Assembly (NCBI GenBank): GCA_019113395.1
Contig: DXHL01000006.1
Coordinates: forward strand, 124,001-188,000
Direction: 5' to 3'
DNA: 64,000 nucleotides
From: Candidatus Rikenella faecigallinarum
GTDB lineage: Bacteria; Bacteroidota; Bacteroidia; Bacteroidales; Rikenellaceae
The first letter of the stretch is position 1; each line of letters starts with the position of its first letter. Below the pieces are notes generated by a model. That model saw only the letters and a program-made list of their open reading frames with translations. It did not search any database and was not told where the DNA came from. Shown one piece after another: positions 18,206 through 27,456 of this stretch. The position numbers were made by a program, and so were the translations under genes.

Positions 18206-18234
18206 TTGGATTTCCCGAAAAATCGCTACCTTTA
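18206..18234 (+). promoter_or_regulatory. Promoter of recQ
   Basis: TTGG (18206-18209), a 17-bp spacer and TACCTTTA (18227-18234). The leader to the recQ ATG would be about 60 nt. It is adjacent to the divergent kpsF -7 element. Confidence 0.5.
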
Positions 18235-18301
18235 TTGTTGCCTGAAGCAGAGGCTCCGGCCGACACCTCGGGCTCAACGGTTATTCACGGGGGATTTCAC
18301 T

Positions 18302-20521
18302 ATGGCAAAGAACACGTCTCAGCAACCATCGTCCGACGCCTTGTACGACAGCCTCAAACGCTACTTCGGTTTCTCGCAGTTCAAAGGAAACCAGGAGGAG
18401 GTCATCCGAAACGTACTGGCCGGAAACGATACCTTCGTGTTGATGCCCACAGGCGGAGGAAAGTCGCTCTGCTACCAACTGCCCGCCCTGATGATGGAGG
18501 GGGTGGCCATCGTCATCTCGCCCCTGATTGCCCTGATGAAAAACCAGGTCGATGCCATGCGCACCTTCGCCATGGAGGACGGAGTGGCACACTTCCTCAA
18601 CTCGTCGCTCAACAAGAGTGCCGTACAGAAGGTACGCGAGGATGTGCTGGCCGGAAAGACCAAACTGCTCTACTTCGCTCCCGAGTCCCTGACCAAGGAG
18701 GAGAATGTCGAATTCCTGCGGAAGATAAAGATATCGTTCTACGCGATTGACGAGGCGCACTGCATCTCGGAGTGGGGTCATGACTTTCGTCCCGAGTACC
18801 GGCGCATACGCCCCATTATCGGCGAAATCGGACAGGCCCCTGTCATTGCACTGACCGCCACGGCCACTCCGAAAGTGCAGCTCGACATCCAGAAAAACCT
18901 CGGGATGCAGGACGCCAAGGTTTTCAAATCATCGTTCAACCGCCCCAATCTCTACTACGAGGTACGTCCCAAGGTGGGCGCCACCAAGGAGATTATCAAA
19001 TACATCAAGCAGAATCCCGGCAAGAGCGGCATTATCTACTGCCTCTCGCGCAAAAAGGTCGAAGAGCTGGCCGAGCTGCTGGTGGTGAACGGCATTAAGG
19101 CGCTGCCCTATCACGCAGGAATTGACGCTGCCACCCGCGCCGCCAACCAGGACAAGTTCCTCATGGAGGAAGTGGATGTGATTGTGGCCACCATTGCCTT
19201 CGGGATGGGCATCGACAAGCCCGACGTGCGGTATGTGATACACTACGACATCCCAAAATCGCTCGAAGGATACTACCAGGAGACGGGACGCGCCGGACGC
19301 GACGGCGGCGAAGGACGCTGCATTACCTTTTACAGCTACAAGGATATCCAGAAACTCGAAAAATTCATGCAGGGCAAACCGGTGGCCGAACAGGAAATCG
19401 GGAAACTGCTCCTGCAGGAGACCGTATCGTATGCCGAAAGCGCGATGTGTCGGCGTCGGATGCTGCTGCACTACTTCGGCGAACAGTTTACGGAGCCCAA
19501 CTGCGGCAGTTGCGACAACTGCTGCAACCCGCGCGAAGAGTTCGAGGGCCGGGAGTTCATGCGCCAGATGCTCGAAACGCTGAAGGCCGTCGGACCCGGA
19601 TTCAAGGCGGACTATCTGGAGGCGGTACTGCTGGGCAAAGCCACCAACCTCGTCAAATCCTACAAACACAACCAACTCGAACTGTTCGGTGCAGGGCGTG
19701 ACCACGATGCCCAATTCTGGAGCGCCGTGATTCGGCAGGGGCTGATTCTGGGGCTGGTGGACAAGGATATCGAAAACTACGGGCTGCTGTCGCTCAGCGA
19801 GGCGGGCGAGGCCTATCTGGCTCCGGGCGGTGCCTTCTGCGTCAAACTGGTAGCCGACCACCGCTACGAAGAGAGCGACGACGACGATTCAGTCACCACC
19901 CACAGTACGGCACGCGGAAGCGGTGCCGCCGACCCGATACTCTTCGCCATGCTCACCGAACTCCGCAAAGAGGAGGCCAAACGACACAACCTGCCGCCCT
20001 TTGTGATATTCTCGGAACCCTCGCTCGAAGACATGACCATCCAATACCCCATCACCCTCGAGGAGATGCAGAACATCACGGGTGTCGGCGCAGGGAAAGC
20101 CAAGCGATATGGGGCTCCCTTTGTGAAGTTGATTGCAAAGTATGTAGAGGAAAACAACATCGAACGTCCGCAGGAGATGGTGGTCAAGAGTGTGGTGAAT
20201 AAGAGCGGCAACAAGGTCTTCATTATCCAGAGCATCGACCGCAAGATGGACTTCGAGGACATTGCCGATGCCAAGGGACTCTCGATGGAAGAGTTGCTGG
20301 ACGAAATTGAAGCGATTGTGGGAGCCGGCACACGGCTGAACATCGACTATTACATTAATGAGATAGTCGATGAGGACAAGGTACTCGACATTATCGACTA
20401 CTTCACCGAAGAGGCGCAGAGCGACTCGGTGGCGGATGCCGTGCGGGAGTTGGGACCCGACTATACCGAAGAGGAGATACGGTTGGTACGCATCAAGTTC
20501 CTGAGCGAAGCAGGAAACTGA
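18302..20521 (+). CDS. recQ: ATP-dependent DNA helicase RecQ
   Basis: RecQ (739 aa), a 3'-5' helicase in recombination and fork repair. Motif I is MPTGGGKSLCYQLPAL (residues 48-63), motif II DEAHCISEWGHDFRPEY, motif VI GYYQETGRAGRDG, then the RQC zinc site (CRRRMLLHYFG with NCGSCDNC), the winged helix, and an HRDC domain (about 560-640). After HRDC there is an extra C-terminal region of about 100 residues, acidic, common in Bacteroidota RecQ. In contrast to priA, all helicase motifs are intact. I start at MAKNTSQQPS (18302). Confidence 0.95.
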   Translation: MAKNTSQQPSSDALYDSLKRYFGFSQFKGNQEEVIRNVLAGNDTFVLMPTGGGKSLCYQLPALMMEGVAIVISPLIALMKNQVDAMRTFAMEDGVAHFLNSSLNKSAVQKVREDVLAGKTKLLYFAPESLTKEENVEFLRKIKISFYAIDEAHCISEWGHDFRPEYRRIRPIIGEIGQAPVIALTATATPKVQLDIQKNLGMQDAKVFKSSFNRPNLYYEVRPKVGATKEIIKYIKQNPGKSGIIYCLSRKKVEELAELLVVNGIKALPYHAGIDAATRAANQDKFLMEEVDVIVATIAFGMGIDKPDVRYVIHYDIPKSLEGYYQETGRAGRDGGEGRCITFYSYKDIQKLEKFMQGKPVAEQEIGKLLLQETVSYAESAMCRRRMLLHYFGEQFTEPNCGSCDNCCNPREEFEGREFMRQMLETLKAVGPGFKADYLEAVLLGKATNLVKSYKHNQLELFGAGRDHDAQFWSAVIRQGLILGLVDKDIENYGLLSLSEAGEAYLAPGGAFCVKLVADHRYEESDDDDSVTTHSTARGSGAADPILFAMLTELRKEEAKRHNLPPFVIFSEPSLEDMTIQYPITLEEMQNITGVGAGKAKRYGAPFVKLIAKYVEENNIERPQEMVVKSVVNKSGNKVFIIQSIDRKMDFEDIADAKGLSMEELLDEIEAIVGAGTRLNIDYYINEIVDEDKVLDIIDYFTEEAQSDSVADAVRELGPDYTEEEIRLVRIKFLSEAGN

Positions 20522-20623
20522 CCTGCTCCCAAGAGCGCGCCCCTTTTCTCCTTTTCCGCGACACACTCCCTTATCATTTTCTCCCCCCCCCACGAACGTA
20601 GACCCACAGACAGAGACTCCCGC

Positions 20624-21442
20624 ATGGCAGAAGTAAGAGCAAAGAAACACCTCGGACAACATTTTCTGACCAACCTCGACATTGCCCGGCGCATTGCCGA
20701 ATCCCTCACCCCGGTCACCACGGCGGACAGCTGCTCCCATGTGCTGGAGGTCGGGCCCGGAATGGGGGTGCTGACCCAATTCCTGCTGCCCGCCTACGGC
20801 GAGCAGCTCACCGTTGCGGAGATTGACGGCGAGAGCGTCATCTACCTGCGCAAACACTACCCCGAGCTCCGAATTATCGAGGGGGATTTTCTGCAGCTTA
20901 ACCTGGCTGAGCTGTACGCACAACGGGGAGGGGTGCGCGTGATTGGCAACTTCCCGTACAACATCTCCTCCCAAATCTTCTTCAAAATCCTGGACTATAA
21001 AGAGATGGTTCCCGAGGTGGTGGGGATGATACAGAAAGAGGTGGCCGTGCGGTTGGCCGCGCCTCCGGGCGGCAAAGAGTACGGCATTCTGAGTGTGCTG
21101 CTGCAGGCCTATTACGACATCGAATATCTCTTTACGGTACCCCCCGGCGTCTTCAACCCGCCGCCCAAAGTGCAGAGCGCCGTCATCCGACTCACCCGCA
21201 ACCACGTGGAGCACCTCCCGTGCGACGAGACGCTCTTTCGGCAGATTGTCAAAGCCACCTTCAACCAACGCCGCAAAACCATCCGCAACTCACTCTGCTC
21301 GGCCTTTCTCGCCGTACGGGAAGCCGTGGCATCGGGACGCGTCGAGGCGCACCCCTTCTTCGGACTGCGGCCCGAGACCCTCTCCGTCGAACAGTTTGTG
21401 GAGCTTACACAATGGGTAACAACCCTTACCCGCGCGGAATAA
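20624..21442 (+). CDS. rsmA: 16S rRNA dimethyltransferase RsmA (KsgA)
   Basis: RsmA (272 aa) dimethylates A1518 and A1519 in 16S rRNA helix 45, a late step in 30S maturation. The family opening KKHLGQHFLTNLDIARRI, the SAM motif VLEVGPGMGVLTQFLL, the acidic pair in AEIDGESVIYL, and the NFPYNISSQIFFKIL catalytic motif are all clear. The C-terminal FNQRRKTIRNSL is typical. It lies between recQ and tig and probably uses its own or the recQ transcript. Confidence 0.96.
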   Translation: MAEVRAKKHLGQHFLTNLDIARRIAESLTPVTTADSCSHVLEVGPGMGVLTQFLLPAYGEQLTVAEIDGESVIYLRKHYPELRIIEGDFLQLNLAELYAQRGGVRVIGNFPYNISSQIFFKILDYKEMVPEVVGMIQKEVAVRLAAPPGGKEYGILSVLLQAYYDIEYLFTVPPGVFNPPPKVQSAVIRLTRNHVEHLPCDETLFRQIVKATFNQRRKTIRNSLCSAFLAVREAVASGRVEAHPFFGLRPETLSVEQFVELTQWVTTLTRAE

Positions 21443-21510
21443 TCCACACCCCGAGCGGAGATTTCCCCGACCTTACCGCCAAAAAATAACGGAGTTTTCG
21501 GAAAATGCGT

Positions 21511-21518
21511 TACCTTTG
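21511..21518 (+). promoter_or_regulatory. -7 element of tig
   Basis: TACCTTTG is an exact match to TAnnTTTG, 41 bp before the tig ATG. The -33 region is GTTTTCGG, which is only a partial match. Confidence 0.55.
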
Positions 21519-21559
21519 CGCTCTAAATTGATTTCAAAAAAAACAATCATCATACGCTC

Positions 21560-22876
21560 ATGAACGTAGTCAGAGAAAACCTCGAAAACCAGACCGCGCT
21601 GCTCCGGGTGACCGTGGGCGAAGCCGATTACAAGGAACAGGTCGAAAAACAACTCAAGGATTACAAACGCAAAGCCAACGTACCGGGTTTCCGTCCGGGG
21701 ATGGTGCCGATGGGTATCATCAACAAAATGTACCGCAAAAGCGTGGTGGCCGACAACGCCTACCGTAAGGCCACCGATGCCGCTTTCGACTATATCAAAG
21801 AGAACAACATCGAGACGGTCGGCGACCTGATGCCCTCGGACAAACAGGGCGAAATGGACTTCGACAAAGGTACCGACTTCGAATTTGTGTATGAAATCGG
21901 TCTGGCTCCGGAGGTGGAACTCTCGCTGACCAAAAAGAACACCATCACCAAATACATCATCGAACCCAACGACGACATGCGCAAAGGGTTCCGCAGCAAC
22001 TACATGCGCCGTTTCGGAAAACTGGTGGACGTGGATGCAGTGGCCGATGACGAAGCCCTGACCGGGACCCTCACCCAGGGCGAAACCACCATCGACGATG
22101 CCTACGTAGGGCTTATCAGCCTCGACGAAGAGGCCCGCAAACCCTTCATCGGCAAGAAAGTAGGGGACACGGTTGAGGTGGATGTAAACGTCATCTACAA
22201 GACCCCGTCGCAGCGTGCCTCGATTCTCGGCGTCAAAGAGGCCGAGCTCGAAGGGATGGACCCCAAATATACCTTCACCATCACCCAAATCCGCAAATTC
22301 GCCGAACCGGAAATGAACGACGAGTTCTTCAAGCTGGCCTTCCCGGCCGGTGACGTGAAGAGCGAAGCCGAATTCAACGCCAAAATCGACGAACAGGTAC
22401 GCACCGAGCTGGCCAAAGAGACCGAGTTCAAGTTTACGAACGACCTGCGCAAATACCTCCTCGAAAAAACCAACCTTACGCTTCCCGAAGAGTTCCTGAA
22501 AAACTGGCTCTACCGCGTGAACGAAGGCAAATTCTCGATGGAAGAGATTGAAGCCGAATTCCCGCAGTTCCTCGACATGCTCCGCTGGGACCTTATCCGC
22601 CGCAAGGTGATGAAGGACAACAATATCGAAATTACTCAGGAAGACATCAAAGCCGAAGCCAAAGAACTGGCCATGATGCAGTTCCAGTACTACGGCATGC
22701 ACACCGTGGCGGACGACATGCTCGAAAACTTTGTCGGCTCGATTCTCGGCAACAAGGAAGAGGTACACAAACTCTACGACAAAGTGGGCGAACGCAAGGT
22801 GATTGAAGCCGTTGCCGCCCAAATGAAGGTAAACGAAAAGAACGTAACGCCCGAAGAGTTCCAGAAACTGGCGTAA
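21560..22876 (+). CDS. tig: Trigger factor-like chaperone
   Basis: Trigger factor (438 aa) binds at the ribosome exit tunnel and shields nascent chains. The ribosome-docking loop region reads VPGFRPGMVPMGII (residues about 39-52; E. coli has GFRKGKVP). A PPIase-like middle domain, weak in Bacteroidota, is followed by a long helical C-terminal arm region rich in Glu and Lys. Its placement ahead of clpP and clpX is the classic tig-clpP-clpX order. It has its own promoter and terminator, so it is not obligatorily co-transcribed with clpP. Confidence 0.92.
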   Translation: MNVVRENLENQTALLRVTVGEADYKEQVEKQLKDYKRKANVPGFRPGMVPMGIINKMYRKSVVADNAYRKATDAAFDYIKENNIETVGDLMPSDKQGEMDFDKGTDFEFVYEIGLAPEVELSLTKKNTITKYIIEPNDDMRKGFRSNYMRRFGKLVDVDAVADDEALTGTLTQGETTIDDAYVGLISLDEEARKPFIGKKVGDTVEVDVNVIYKTPSQRASILGVKEAELEGMDPKYTFTITQIRKFAEPEMNDEFFKLAFPAGDVKSEAEFNAKIDEQVRTELAKETEFKFTNDLRKYLLEKTNLTLPEEFLKNWLYRVNEGKFSMEEIEAEFPQFLDMLRWDLIRRKVMKDNNIEITQEDIKAEAKELAMMQFQYYGMHTVADDMLENFVGSILGNKEEVHKLYDKVGERKVIEAVAAQMKVNEKNVTPEEFQKLA

Positions 22877-22933
22877 CACTACGGGTAGGAAAGTGGGAAG
22901 ATAATTTCTCCTTCCAACCCTATAAACTATCTC

Positions 22934-22973
22934 AGGCGCATTTCGTCGATGACGAAATGCGCCTTTGGTTTTT
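22934..22973 (+). terminator. Terminator of tig
   Basis: A perfect 14-bp stem (AGGCGCATTTCGTC and its complement) with loop GAT at 22934-22964, followed by TTGGTTTTT. The -33 box proposed for clpP begins at the end of this stem. Confidence 0.8.
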
Positions 22974-22992
22974 GAAAAAAATCGTATCTTTA
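22964..22992 (+). promoter_or_regulatory. Promoter of clpP-clpX
   Basis: TTTG (22964-22967), a 17-bp spacer and TATCTTTA (22985-22992), ahead of the clpP ATG at 23010. The -33 box overlaps the foot of the tig terminator hairpin. Confidence 0.5.
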
Positions 22993-23009
22993 TCCCCTTA
23001 CCACATTCT

Positions 23010-23702
23010 ATGACAACCCGTATGGACTACACAAAAGAGTTCGAACGCTATGCACGCCTGGGTCGGGGTATCTCGAGCCTGGCCATGCACCGCTATAACC
23101 AAATCACCGCCGAATACATCTCCCCGACCATCATCGAAGAGCGACAACTCAACGTCGCCACGATGGATGTCTTCTCGCGCCTGATGATGGACCGCATCAT
23201 CTTCCTCGGAGTGCCGATTTACGACGATGCCGCCAACATTATCCAGGCCCAGATGCTCTTTCTGGAGTCTACGGACCCCAAAGCCGACATCCAGATTTAC
23301 CTGAATACTCCGGGCGGGTCGGTATCGGCAGGGCTGGGGATTTACGACACGATGCAGCTGATTTCGCCCGACGTGGCCACCATCTGTACGGGGATGGCCG
23401 CATCGATGGGAGCTATCCTGCTCACGGCGGGAACCAAAGGCAAACGTTCGGCCCTGCAACACTCCCGCATCATGATTCACCAACCGCTCGGCGGGGTCGA
23501 AGGACAGGCCAGCGACATTGAAATCACCGCCAAACAGATACTCAAGACCAAAGAGGAGCTCTACACCATCCTCTCGGCCCACAGCGGTGTGGACATCAAA
23601 AAAATCGAACAGGATGCCGACCGCGACTTCTGGATGACCTCGCAGGAGGCCACCGAATACGGGCTGATTGACGGCGTACTGACCAAACGCGAAGGAAAAT
23701 AG
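23010..23702 (+). CDS. clpP: ATP-dependent Clp protease proteolytic subunit
   Basis: ClpP (230 aa), the serine peptidase barrel that degrades proteins fed by ClpX. The Ser context is [14 protein letters not shown], the His context [12 protein letters not shown], and the Asp lies in the [18 protein letters not shown] region. Other hallmarks are [13 protein letters not shown] and [21 protein letters not shown] chose the ATG at 23010; another at 23022 (MDYTKEF) is possible. clpX follows after 22 bp, so the two are an operon. Confidence 0.96.
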   Translation: MTTRMDYTKEFERYARLGRGISSLAMHRYNQITAEYISPTIIEERQLNVATMDVFSRLMMDRIIFLGVPIYDDAANIIQAQMLFLESTDPKADIQIYLNTPGGSVSAGLGIYDTMQLISPDVATICTGMAASMGAILLTAGTKGKRSALQHSRIMIHQPLGGVEGQASDIEITAKQILKTKEELYTILSAHSGVDIKKIEQDADRDFWMTSQEATEYGLIDGVLTKREGK

Positions 23703-23724
23703 TTGCGACACGACAAACAGACAC

Positions 23725-24990
23725 ATGGCAGACAACAACCATAACAAAGGAAAAGCACACGAACACTGTTCGTTTTGCGGGGCTCCGGCCACGCAGGTGG
23801 GGATGATTATCCACGGTCAGGAGGCCAACATTTGCGACAACTGTGCCGAACGCGCCTGGGAAATCGTACAGCAGGAGATGGAGAGCCGCTCACGCAACGA
23901 AGCGGCTTCGACCATCGGCGAAGCGATGGCACTCTATACGCCGCAGTCGATAAAGGAGTTTCTGGACCAATACGTCATCGGACAGGACCGCGCCAAACGG
24001 TACATTGCCGTGGCCGTGTACAACCACTACAAACGGCTGATGCACAGCCTGGCCAATCCCGCGGACCACGAGGATGACGACATTGAGCTCGACAAGTCGA
24101 ACATCCTGCTGGTAGGTGAAACGGGAACCGGAAAGACCCTCATTGCACGGACCATTGCCAAACTGCTCAACGTACCATTTGCTATCGTAGACGCCACGGC
24201 CCTCACCGAAGCCGGCTATGTCGGCGAAGATGTCGAGAGCATTCTCTCGCGCCTTCTGCAGGCGGCCGATTACGACGTGGCAGCCGCCGAACGCGGCATC
24301 GTCTTTATCGACGAAATCGACAAAATCGCCCGCAAGAGCGACAACCCGTCAATTACGCGCGACGTCTCGGGCGAAGGGGTGCAACAGGCTCTGCTGAAGA
24401 TACTCGAAGGCACCGTGGTGAACGTGCCGCCGCAGGGAGGACGCAAACACCCCGACCAGAAGTATATCCAGGTCAATACCCGCAACATACTCTTTGTCGC
24501 AGGCGGTGCCTTCGACGGAGTACAGAAAAAGATTGCCCAGCGGCTGAACACCCGGGTGGTGGGCTACGGACAACAGCAAAAAGTGGCCGAAGTGGACCGG
24601 GACAACCTCCTGCAATACATCACTCCGAAAGACCTGCGGTCGTTCGGTCTGATACCGGAACTTATCGGGCGGCTGCCGGTGCTGACCTACCTCGAGCCTC
24701 TGGGACGCGATGCGCTGCGACGCATTCTCACCGAACCCAAAAACGCCATTATCAAGCAGTACGTGCGTCTCTTCGAATTGGACGGCGTCAAACTGACCTT
24801 CGACGACGATGTGCTGGACTACATCGTGAACAAGGCCATCGAATACAAACTGGGAGCCCGCGGTCTGCGCTCCATCTGCGAAGCCATCATGATGGATGCC
24901 ATGTTCGAGGTGCCGGCCGGCAAACGCAAGACCTTCCGCGTGAAACTCGACTACGCCCGCCAACGGGTCGAGGCGATGCATGTAGCCTGA
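23725..24990 (+). CDS. clpX: ATP-dependent Clp protease ATP-binding subunit
   Basis: ClpX (421 aa), the AAA+ unfoldase partner of ClpP. The N-terminal zinc-binding domain has C15, C18, C37 and C40. Walker A is GETGTGKT (131-138), Walker [12 protein letters not shown], and the pore-type region [15 protein letters not shown] and the C-terminal [15 protein letters not shown] (sensor 2) are present. Length and order are standard. It is downstream of clpP in the same transcript. Confidence 0.97.
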   Translation: MADNNHNKGKAHEHCSFCGAPATQVGMIIHGQEANICDNCAERAWEIVQQEMESRSRNEAASTIGEAMALYTPQSIKEFLDQYVIGQDRAKRYIAVAVYNHYKRLMHSLANPADHEDDDIELDKSNILLVGETGTGKTLIARTIAKLLNVPFAIVDATALTEAGYVGEDVESILSRLLQAADYDVAAAERGIVFIDEIDKIARKSDNPSITRDVSGEGVQQALLKILEGTVVNVPPQGGRKHPDQKYIQVNTRNILFVAGGAFDGVQKKIAQRLNTRVVGYGQQQKVAEVDRDNLLQYITPKDLRSFGLIPELIGRLPVLTYLEPLGRDALRRILTEPKNAIIKQYVRLFELDGVKLTFDDDVLDYIVNKAIEYKLGARGLRSICEAIMMDAMFEVPAGKRKTFRVKLDYARQRVEAMHVA

Positions 24991-25075
24991 CACGCACAAC
25001 ACACGGGGGGTAGCCAAGTTACCCTGCATCTCCCGCAACAAACGAAACACACAACACTCAGACATATCAACCTCT

Positions 25076-26428
25076 ATGGAACTGAACCGACTGACAGCCA
25101 TTTCGCCCGTAGACGGGCGATACCGGAACAAGGTGGACGCCCTGGGCAACTACTTCTCGGAATATGCCCTGATACGCTACCGGGTACAGGTCGAAATCGA
25201 ATACTTCATCGCCCTGTGCGAGTTGCCGCTGCCCCAGCTGGCCGACTTCGACAAGGGGCATTACGACGACCTGCGTCGTATCTATCGGGAGTTCAGCCTC
25301 AGCGATGCCGAACGCGTCAAGGAGATTGAACAGACCACCAACCACGATGTGAAAGCCGTGGAATACTTCATCAAAGAGAAGATGGATGCCCTGCGGCTGG
25401 GCGACGAACGGGAATTTGTCCACTTCGGGCTCACCTCGCAGGATATCAACAACACGGCAACCCCATACAGCCTCAAGGCGGCTACCGTAGAGGTCTACTC
25501 CCCCGCCATGGACGAGCTGACGGCCAAACTGCGCGAACTGGCCGACGAATGGCACTCGGTGCCGATGCTGGCCCACACCCACGGACAACCGGCCTCACCG
25601 ACAGTGCTCGGCAAAGAGATTCGGGTCTTTATCGAACGGCTCGACAAACAACTCGCCCAACTCAAAGCCATCCCCTATCCGGCCAAGTTCGGGGGCGCCA
25701 CGGGGAACTTCAATGCCCATTCGGTGGCCTACCCCTCGATTGACTGGGTGTCGTTTGCCAACCGTTTTGTCAATGAGACACTGGGCCTCGAACGGTCGCA
25801 GTACACCACCCAAATCGAACACTACGACAACCTGGCCGCCCTGTTCGATGCCTTCAAACGCATCAACACCATTCTGATTGACCTTGCACGCGACATGTGG
25901 ACCTACATCTCAATGGAGTACTTCAAACAGAAGATTAAAGCCGGCGAAGTGGGTTCATCAGCCATGCCTCATAAGGTAAACCCTATCGACTTCGAAAATG
26001 CCGAAGGAAATTTGGGGCTGGCCAACGCACTGTATGAACATTTGGCCTCAAAATTGCCGGTATCCCGTTTGCAACGCGACCTGACCGACTCGACCGTCCT
26101 GCGGAACATCGGGGTCCCGATGGCGCACACCCTGATTGCCATCAGTTCACTCCTGAAAGGGCTCGGCAAACTGATTATCAACCGCGAAGCCCTGGACCGC
26201 GACCTGGACAACAACTGGGCCGTGGTGGCCGAAGGGATTCAGACCATCCTGCGGCGCGAAAAGTATCCCAACCCCTACGAAGCCCTCAAGGCCCTAACCC
26301 GCACCAACAAAGGAATTACCCGGGAGGACATTGCGGCATTTATTGAGGGGCTGGAGGTCTCGGAGAGCGTCAAAGCCGAGTTGCGTGCACTGACCCCGCA
26401 TACCTACATCGGCATCTTTGCCAAATAA
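25076..26428 (+). CDS. purB: Adenylosuccinate lyase
   Basis: PurB (450 aa) removes fumarate from SAICAR and from adenylosuccinate in purine synthesis. The fumarase/aspartase-superfamily signature GSSAMPHKVNPIDFENAEGN is at about residue 295; HTHGQPASPT holds the catalytic His, and TSQDINNTATPYSL is the N-terminal substrate loop. The opening ELNRLTAISPVDGRY is characteristic of the E. coli-like long form. It is followed after 48 bp by a rubredoxin gene. Confidence 0.96.
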   Translation: MELNRLTAISPVDGRYRNKVDALGNYFSEYALIRYRVQVEIEYFIALCELPLPQLADFDKGHYDDLRRIYREFSLSDAERVKEIEQTTNHDVKAVEYFIKEKMDALRLGDEREFVHFGLTSQDINNTATPYSLKAATVEVYSPAMDELTAKLRELADEWHSVPMLAHTHGQPASPTVLGKEIRVFIERLDKQLAQLKAIPYPAKFGGATGNFNAHSVAYPSIDWVSFANRFVNETLGLERSQYTTQIEHYDNLAALFDAFKRINTILIDLARDMWTYISMEYFKQKIKAGEVGSSAMPHKVNPIDFENAEGNLGLANALYEHLASKLPVSRLQRDLTDSTVLRNIGVPMAHTLIAISSLLKGLGKLIINREALDRDLDNNWAVVAEGIQTILRREKYPNPYEALKALTRTNKGITREDIAAFIEGLEVSESVKAELRALTPHTYIGIFAK

Positions 26429-26476
26429 AACCGGACACGGAACCTTTAACCAAAACCTTAATACACAACTACCACT

Positions 26477-26641
26477 ATGGACAGCTACAAATGCGACGTA
26501 TGCGACTGGGTTTATAACCCCGAAGAAGGATATCCCGAAGGCGGTATTGCCCCGGGCACTCCGTTTGAAGAACTGCCGGACGATTTCGAATGCCCGCTCT
26601 GCGGCGTCGGAAAAGACATGTTCAGCAAAGTCGAAAAATAG
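26477..26641 (+). CDS. Rubredoxin
   Basis: A 54-aa rubredoxin, a small one-iron electron carrier, often used in anaerobes to reduce oxygen or peroxide scavenging enzymes. The two Cys pairs that bind iron are [15 protein letters not shown] and [14 protein letters not shown]; the aromatic residues W11, Y13 and F at the core are kept. The ATG at 26477 follows purB. It fits an anaerobic lifestyle. A hairpin terminator follows at 26727-26761. Confidence 0.95.
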   Translation: MDSYKCDVCDWVYNPEEGYPEGGIAPGTPFEELPDDFECPLCGVGKDMFSKVEK

Positions 26642-26726
26642 ACTTTCCCCTTCCCGGCCTCATCTTTTGTTGTCGCCCCACACGAGGTAAAGACAGCATC
26701 CAAAGAGGCCGAAAGCACACTACTGC

Positions 26727-26761
26727 CGCAAAGGAGCGTACTAAAGATACGCTCCTTTGCG
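26727..26761 (+). terminator. Hairpin after rubredoxin
   Basis: A perfect 14-bp inverted repeat (CGCAAAGGAGCGTA and complement) around a 7-nt loop. No long T-run follows; instead the sequence TTATCTTTG begins at once, which contains the next gene's -7 element. It may act both as terminator and as part of the next promoter region. Confidence 0.6.
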
Positions 26762-26762
26762 T

Positions 26763-26770
26763 TATCTTTG
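26763..26770 (+). promoter_or_regulatory. -7 element of the DUF4834 gene
   Basis: TATCTTTG, an exact TAnnTTTG match, 25 bp before the ATG at 26796. The -33 position lies inside the upstream hairpin, and no TTTG is found there. Confidence 0.5.
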
Positions 26771-26795
26771 TACCGGAACGTTTCAAACAACCTGC

Positions 26796-27134
26796 ATGGA
26801 AGCCTTCTTCACTTTTCTACTTTTTACGTTTGTCGGCCTCTGGCTGTTGGGTGTCATCGGGCGCTGGCTGTTGCGCGGTTGGATAGCCCGCAAACAACGC
26901 GAATTCCAACAACAGTTCGGCGGGGACCCCGCCTCGGAAGATAATCGAAGGGGTGGTTTCCGCGGTTTCTATTCCCCCTTTGGCAACACCGCCCATCAAC
27001 GCAAGCGCGGCAAAGAGGGCGAAGTAACCGTGACGCAAAACACTCGCCGCAGTCAATATGAGGTGGGGAAAGGTGTGGGAGAATATGTCGAGTTCGAAGA
27101 GGTGGAACAAACTTCTACCATGCGGCAGGAGTAA
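26796..27134 (+). CDS. DUF4834 family membrane protein
   Basis: A 112-aa protein with one N-terminal transmembrane segment (residues 1-28, FFTFLLFTFVGLWLLGVIG), a basic stretch, and the C-terminal YVEFEEVEQ motif that is the recognisable end of the DUF4834 family of Bacteroidota. The topology predicted is a short anchor with a polar cytoplasmic tail. Function is unknown. It has its own -7 element and a strong terminator, so it is a single-gene transcript. Confidence 0.75.
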   Translation: MEAFFTFLLFTFVGLWLLGVIGRWLLRGWIARKQREFQQQFGGDPASEDNRRGGFRGFYSPFGNTAHQRKRGKEGEVTVTQNTRRSQYEVGKGVGEYVEFEEVEQTSTMRQE

Positions 27135-27170
27135 CGTCCGTGCAGAGAGTGTCTGCTTGTGTTCTTTCAA

Positions 27171-27215
27171 CAGCGGGAGCATGAAACAATGTAGTTTCAT
27201 GCTCCCGCTGTTTTT
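27171..27215 (+). terminator. Terminator of the DUF4834 gene
   Basis: A perfect 17-bp stem (CAGCGGGAGCATGAAAC and complement), loop AATGTA, followed by TTTTT. The remaining sequence up to 27443 shows no gene or structured RNA that I can recognise. Confidence 0.88.
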
Positions 27216-27443
27216 GACTCCGTCTGTCCTTGATACCCTTGAGTTAAGTGCACCCCAAACGGCCCCTCCCCGCAGGATAAGCCAGCGAACCGTCAGTGTC
27301 GGTATTACGCTCCTCCCGAAACAACACTTAAAGCTGCGGTCGCGGAGTACGGGTAGACACAGGCAGGCTCAAATGCCGAGCGGCACCCACCGGAACCGGA
27401 GGCGAGATAAGTACGGTCTGCAAGGTATGTCCCGAAAAAACAC

Positions 27444-27451
27444 TACCTTTA
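27444..27451 (+). promoter_or_regulatory. -7 element immediately upstream of the ABC exporter
   Basis: TACCTTTA ends 5 bp before the ATG at 27457, so transcription would begin nearly at the start codon and give a leaderless or almost leaderless mRNA. No good -33 box is visible. Confidence 0.4.
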
Positions 27452-27456
27452 CCCGC

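Noticed and set aside
27058-27456. N-terminal extension of the ABC exporter by 133 codons
   Set aside because: It crosses a 17-bp terminator hairpin and has no similarity to exporters; the first membrane helix begins just after 27457.
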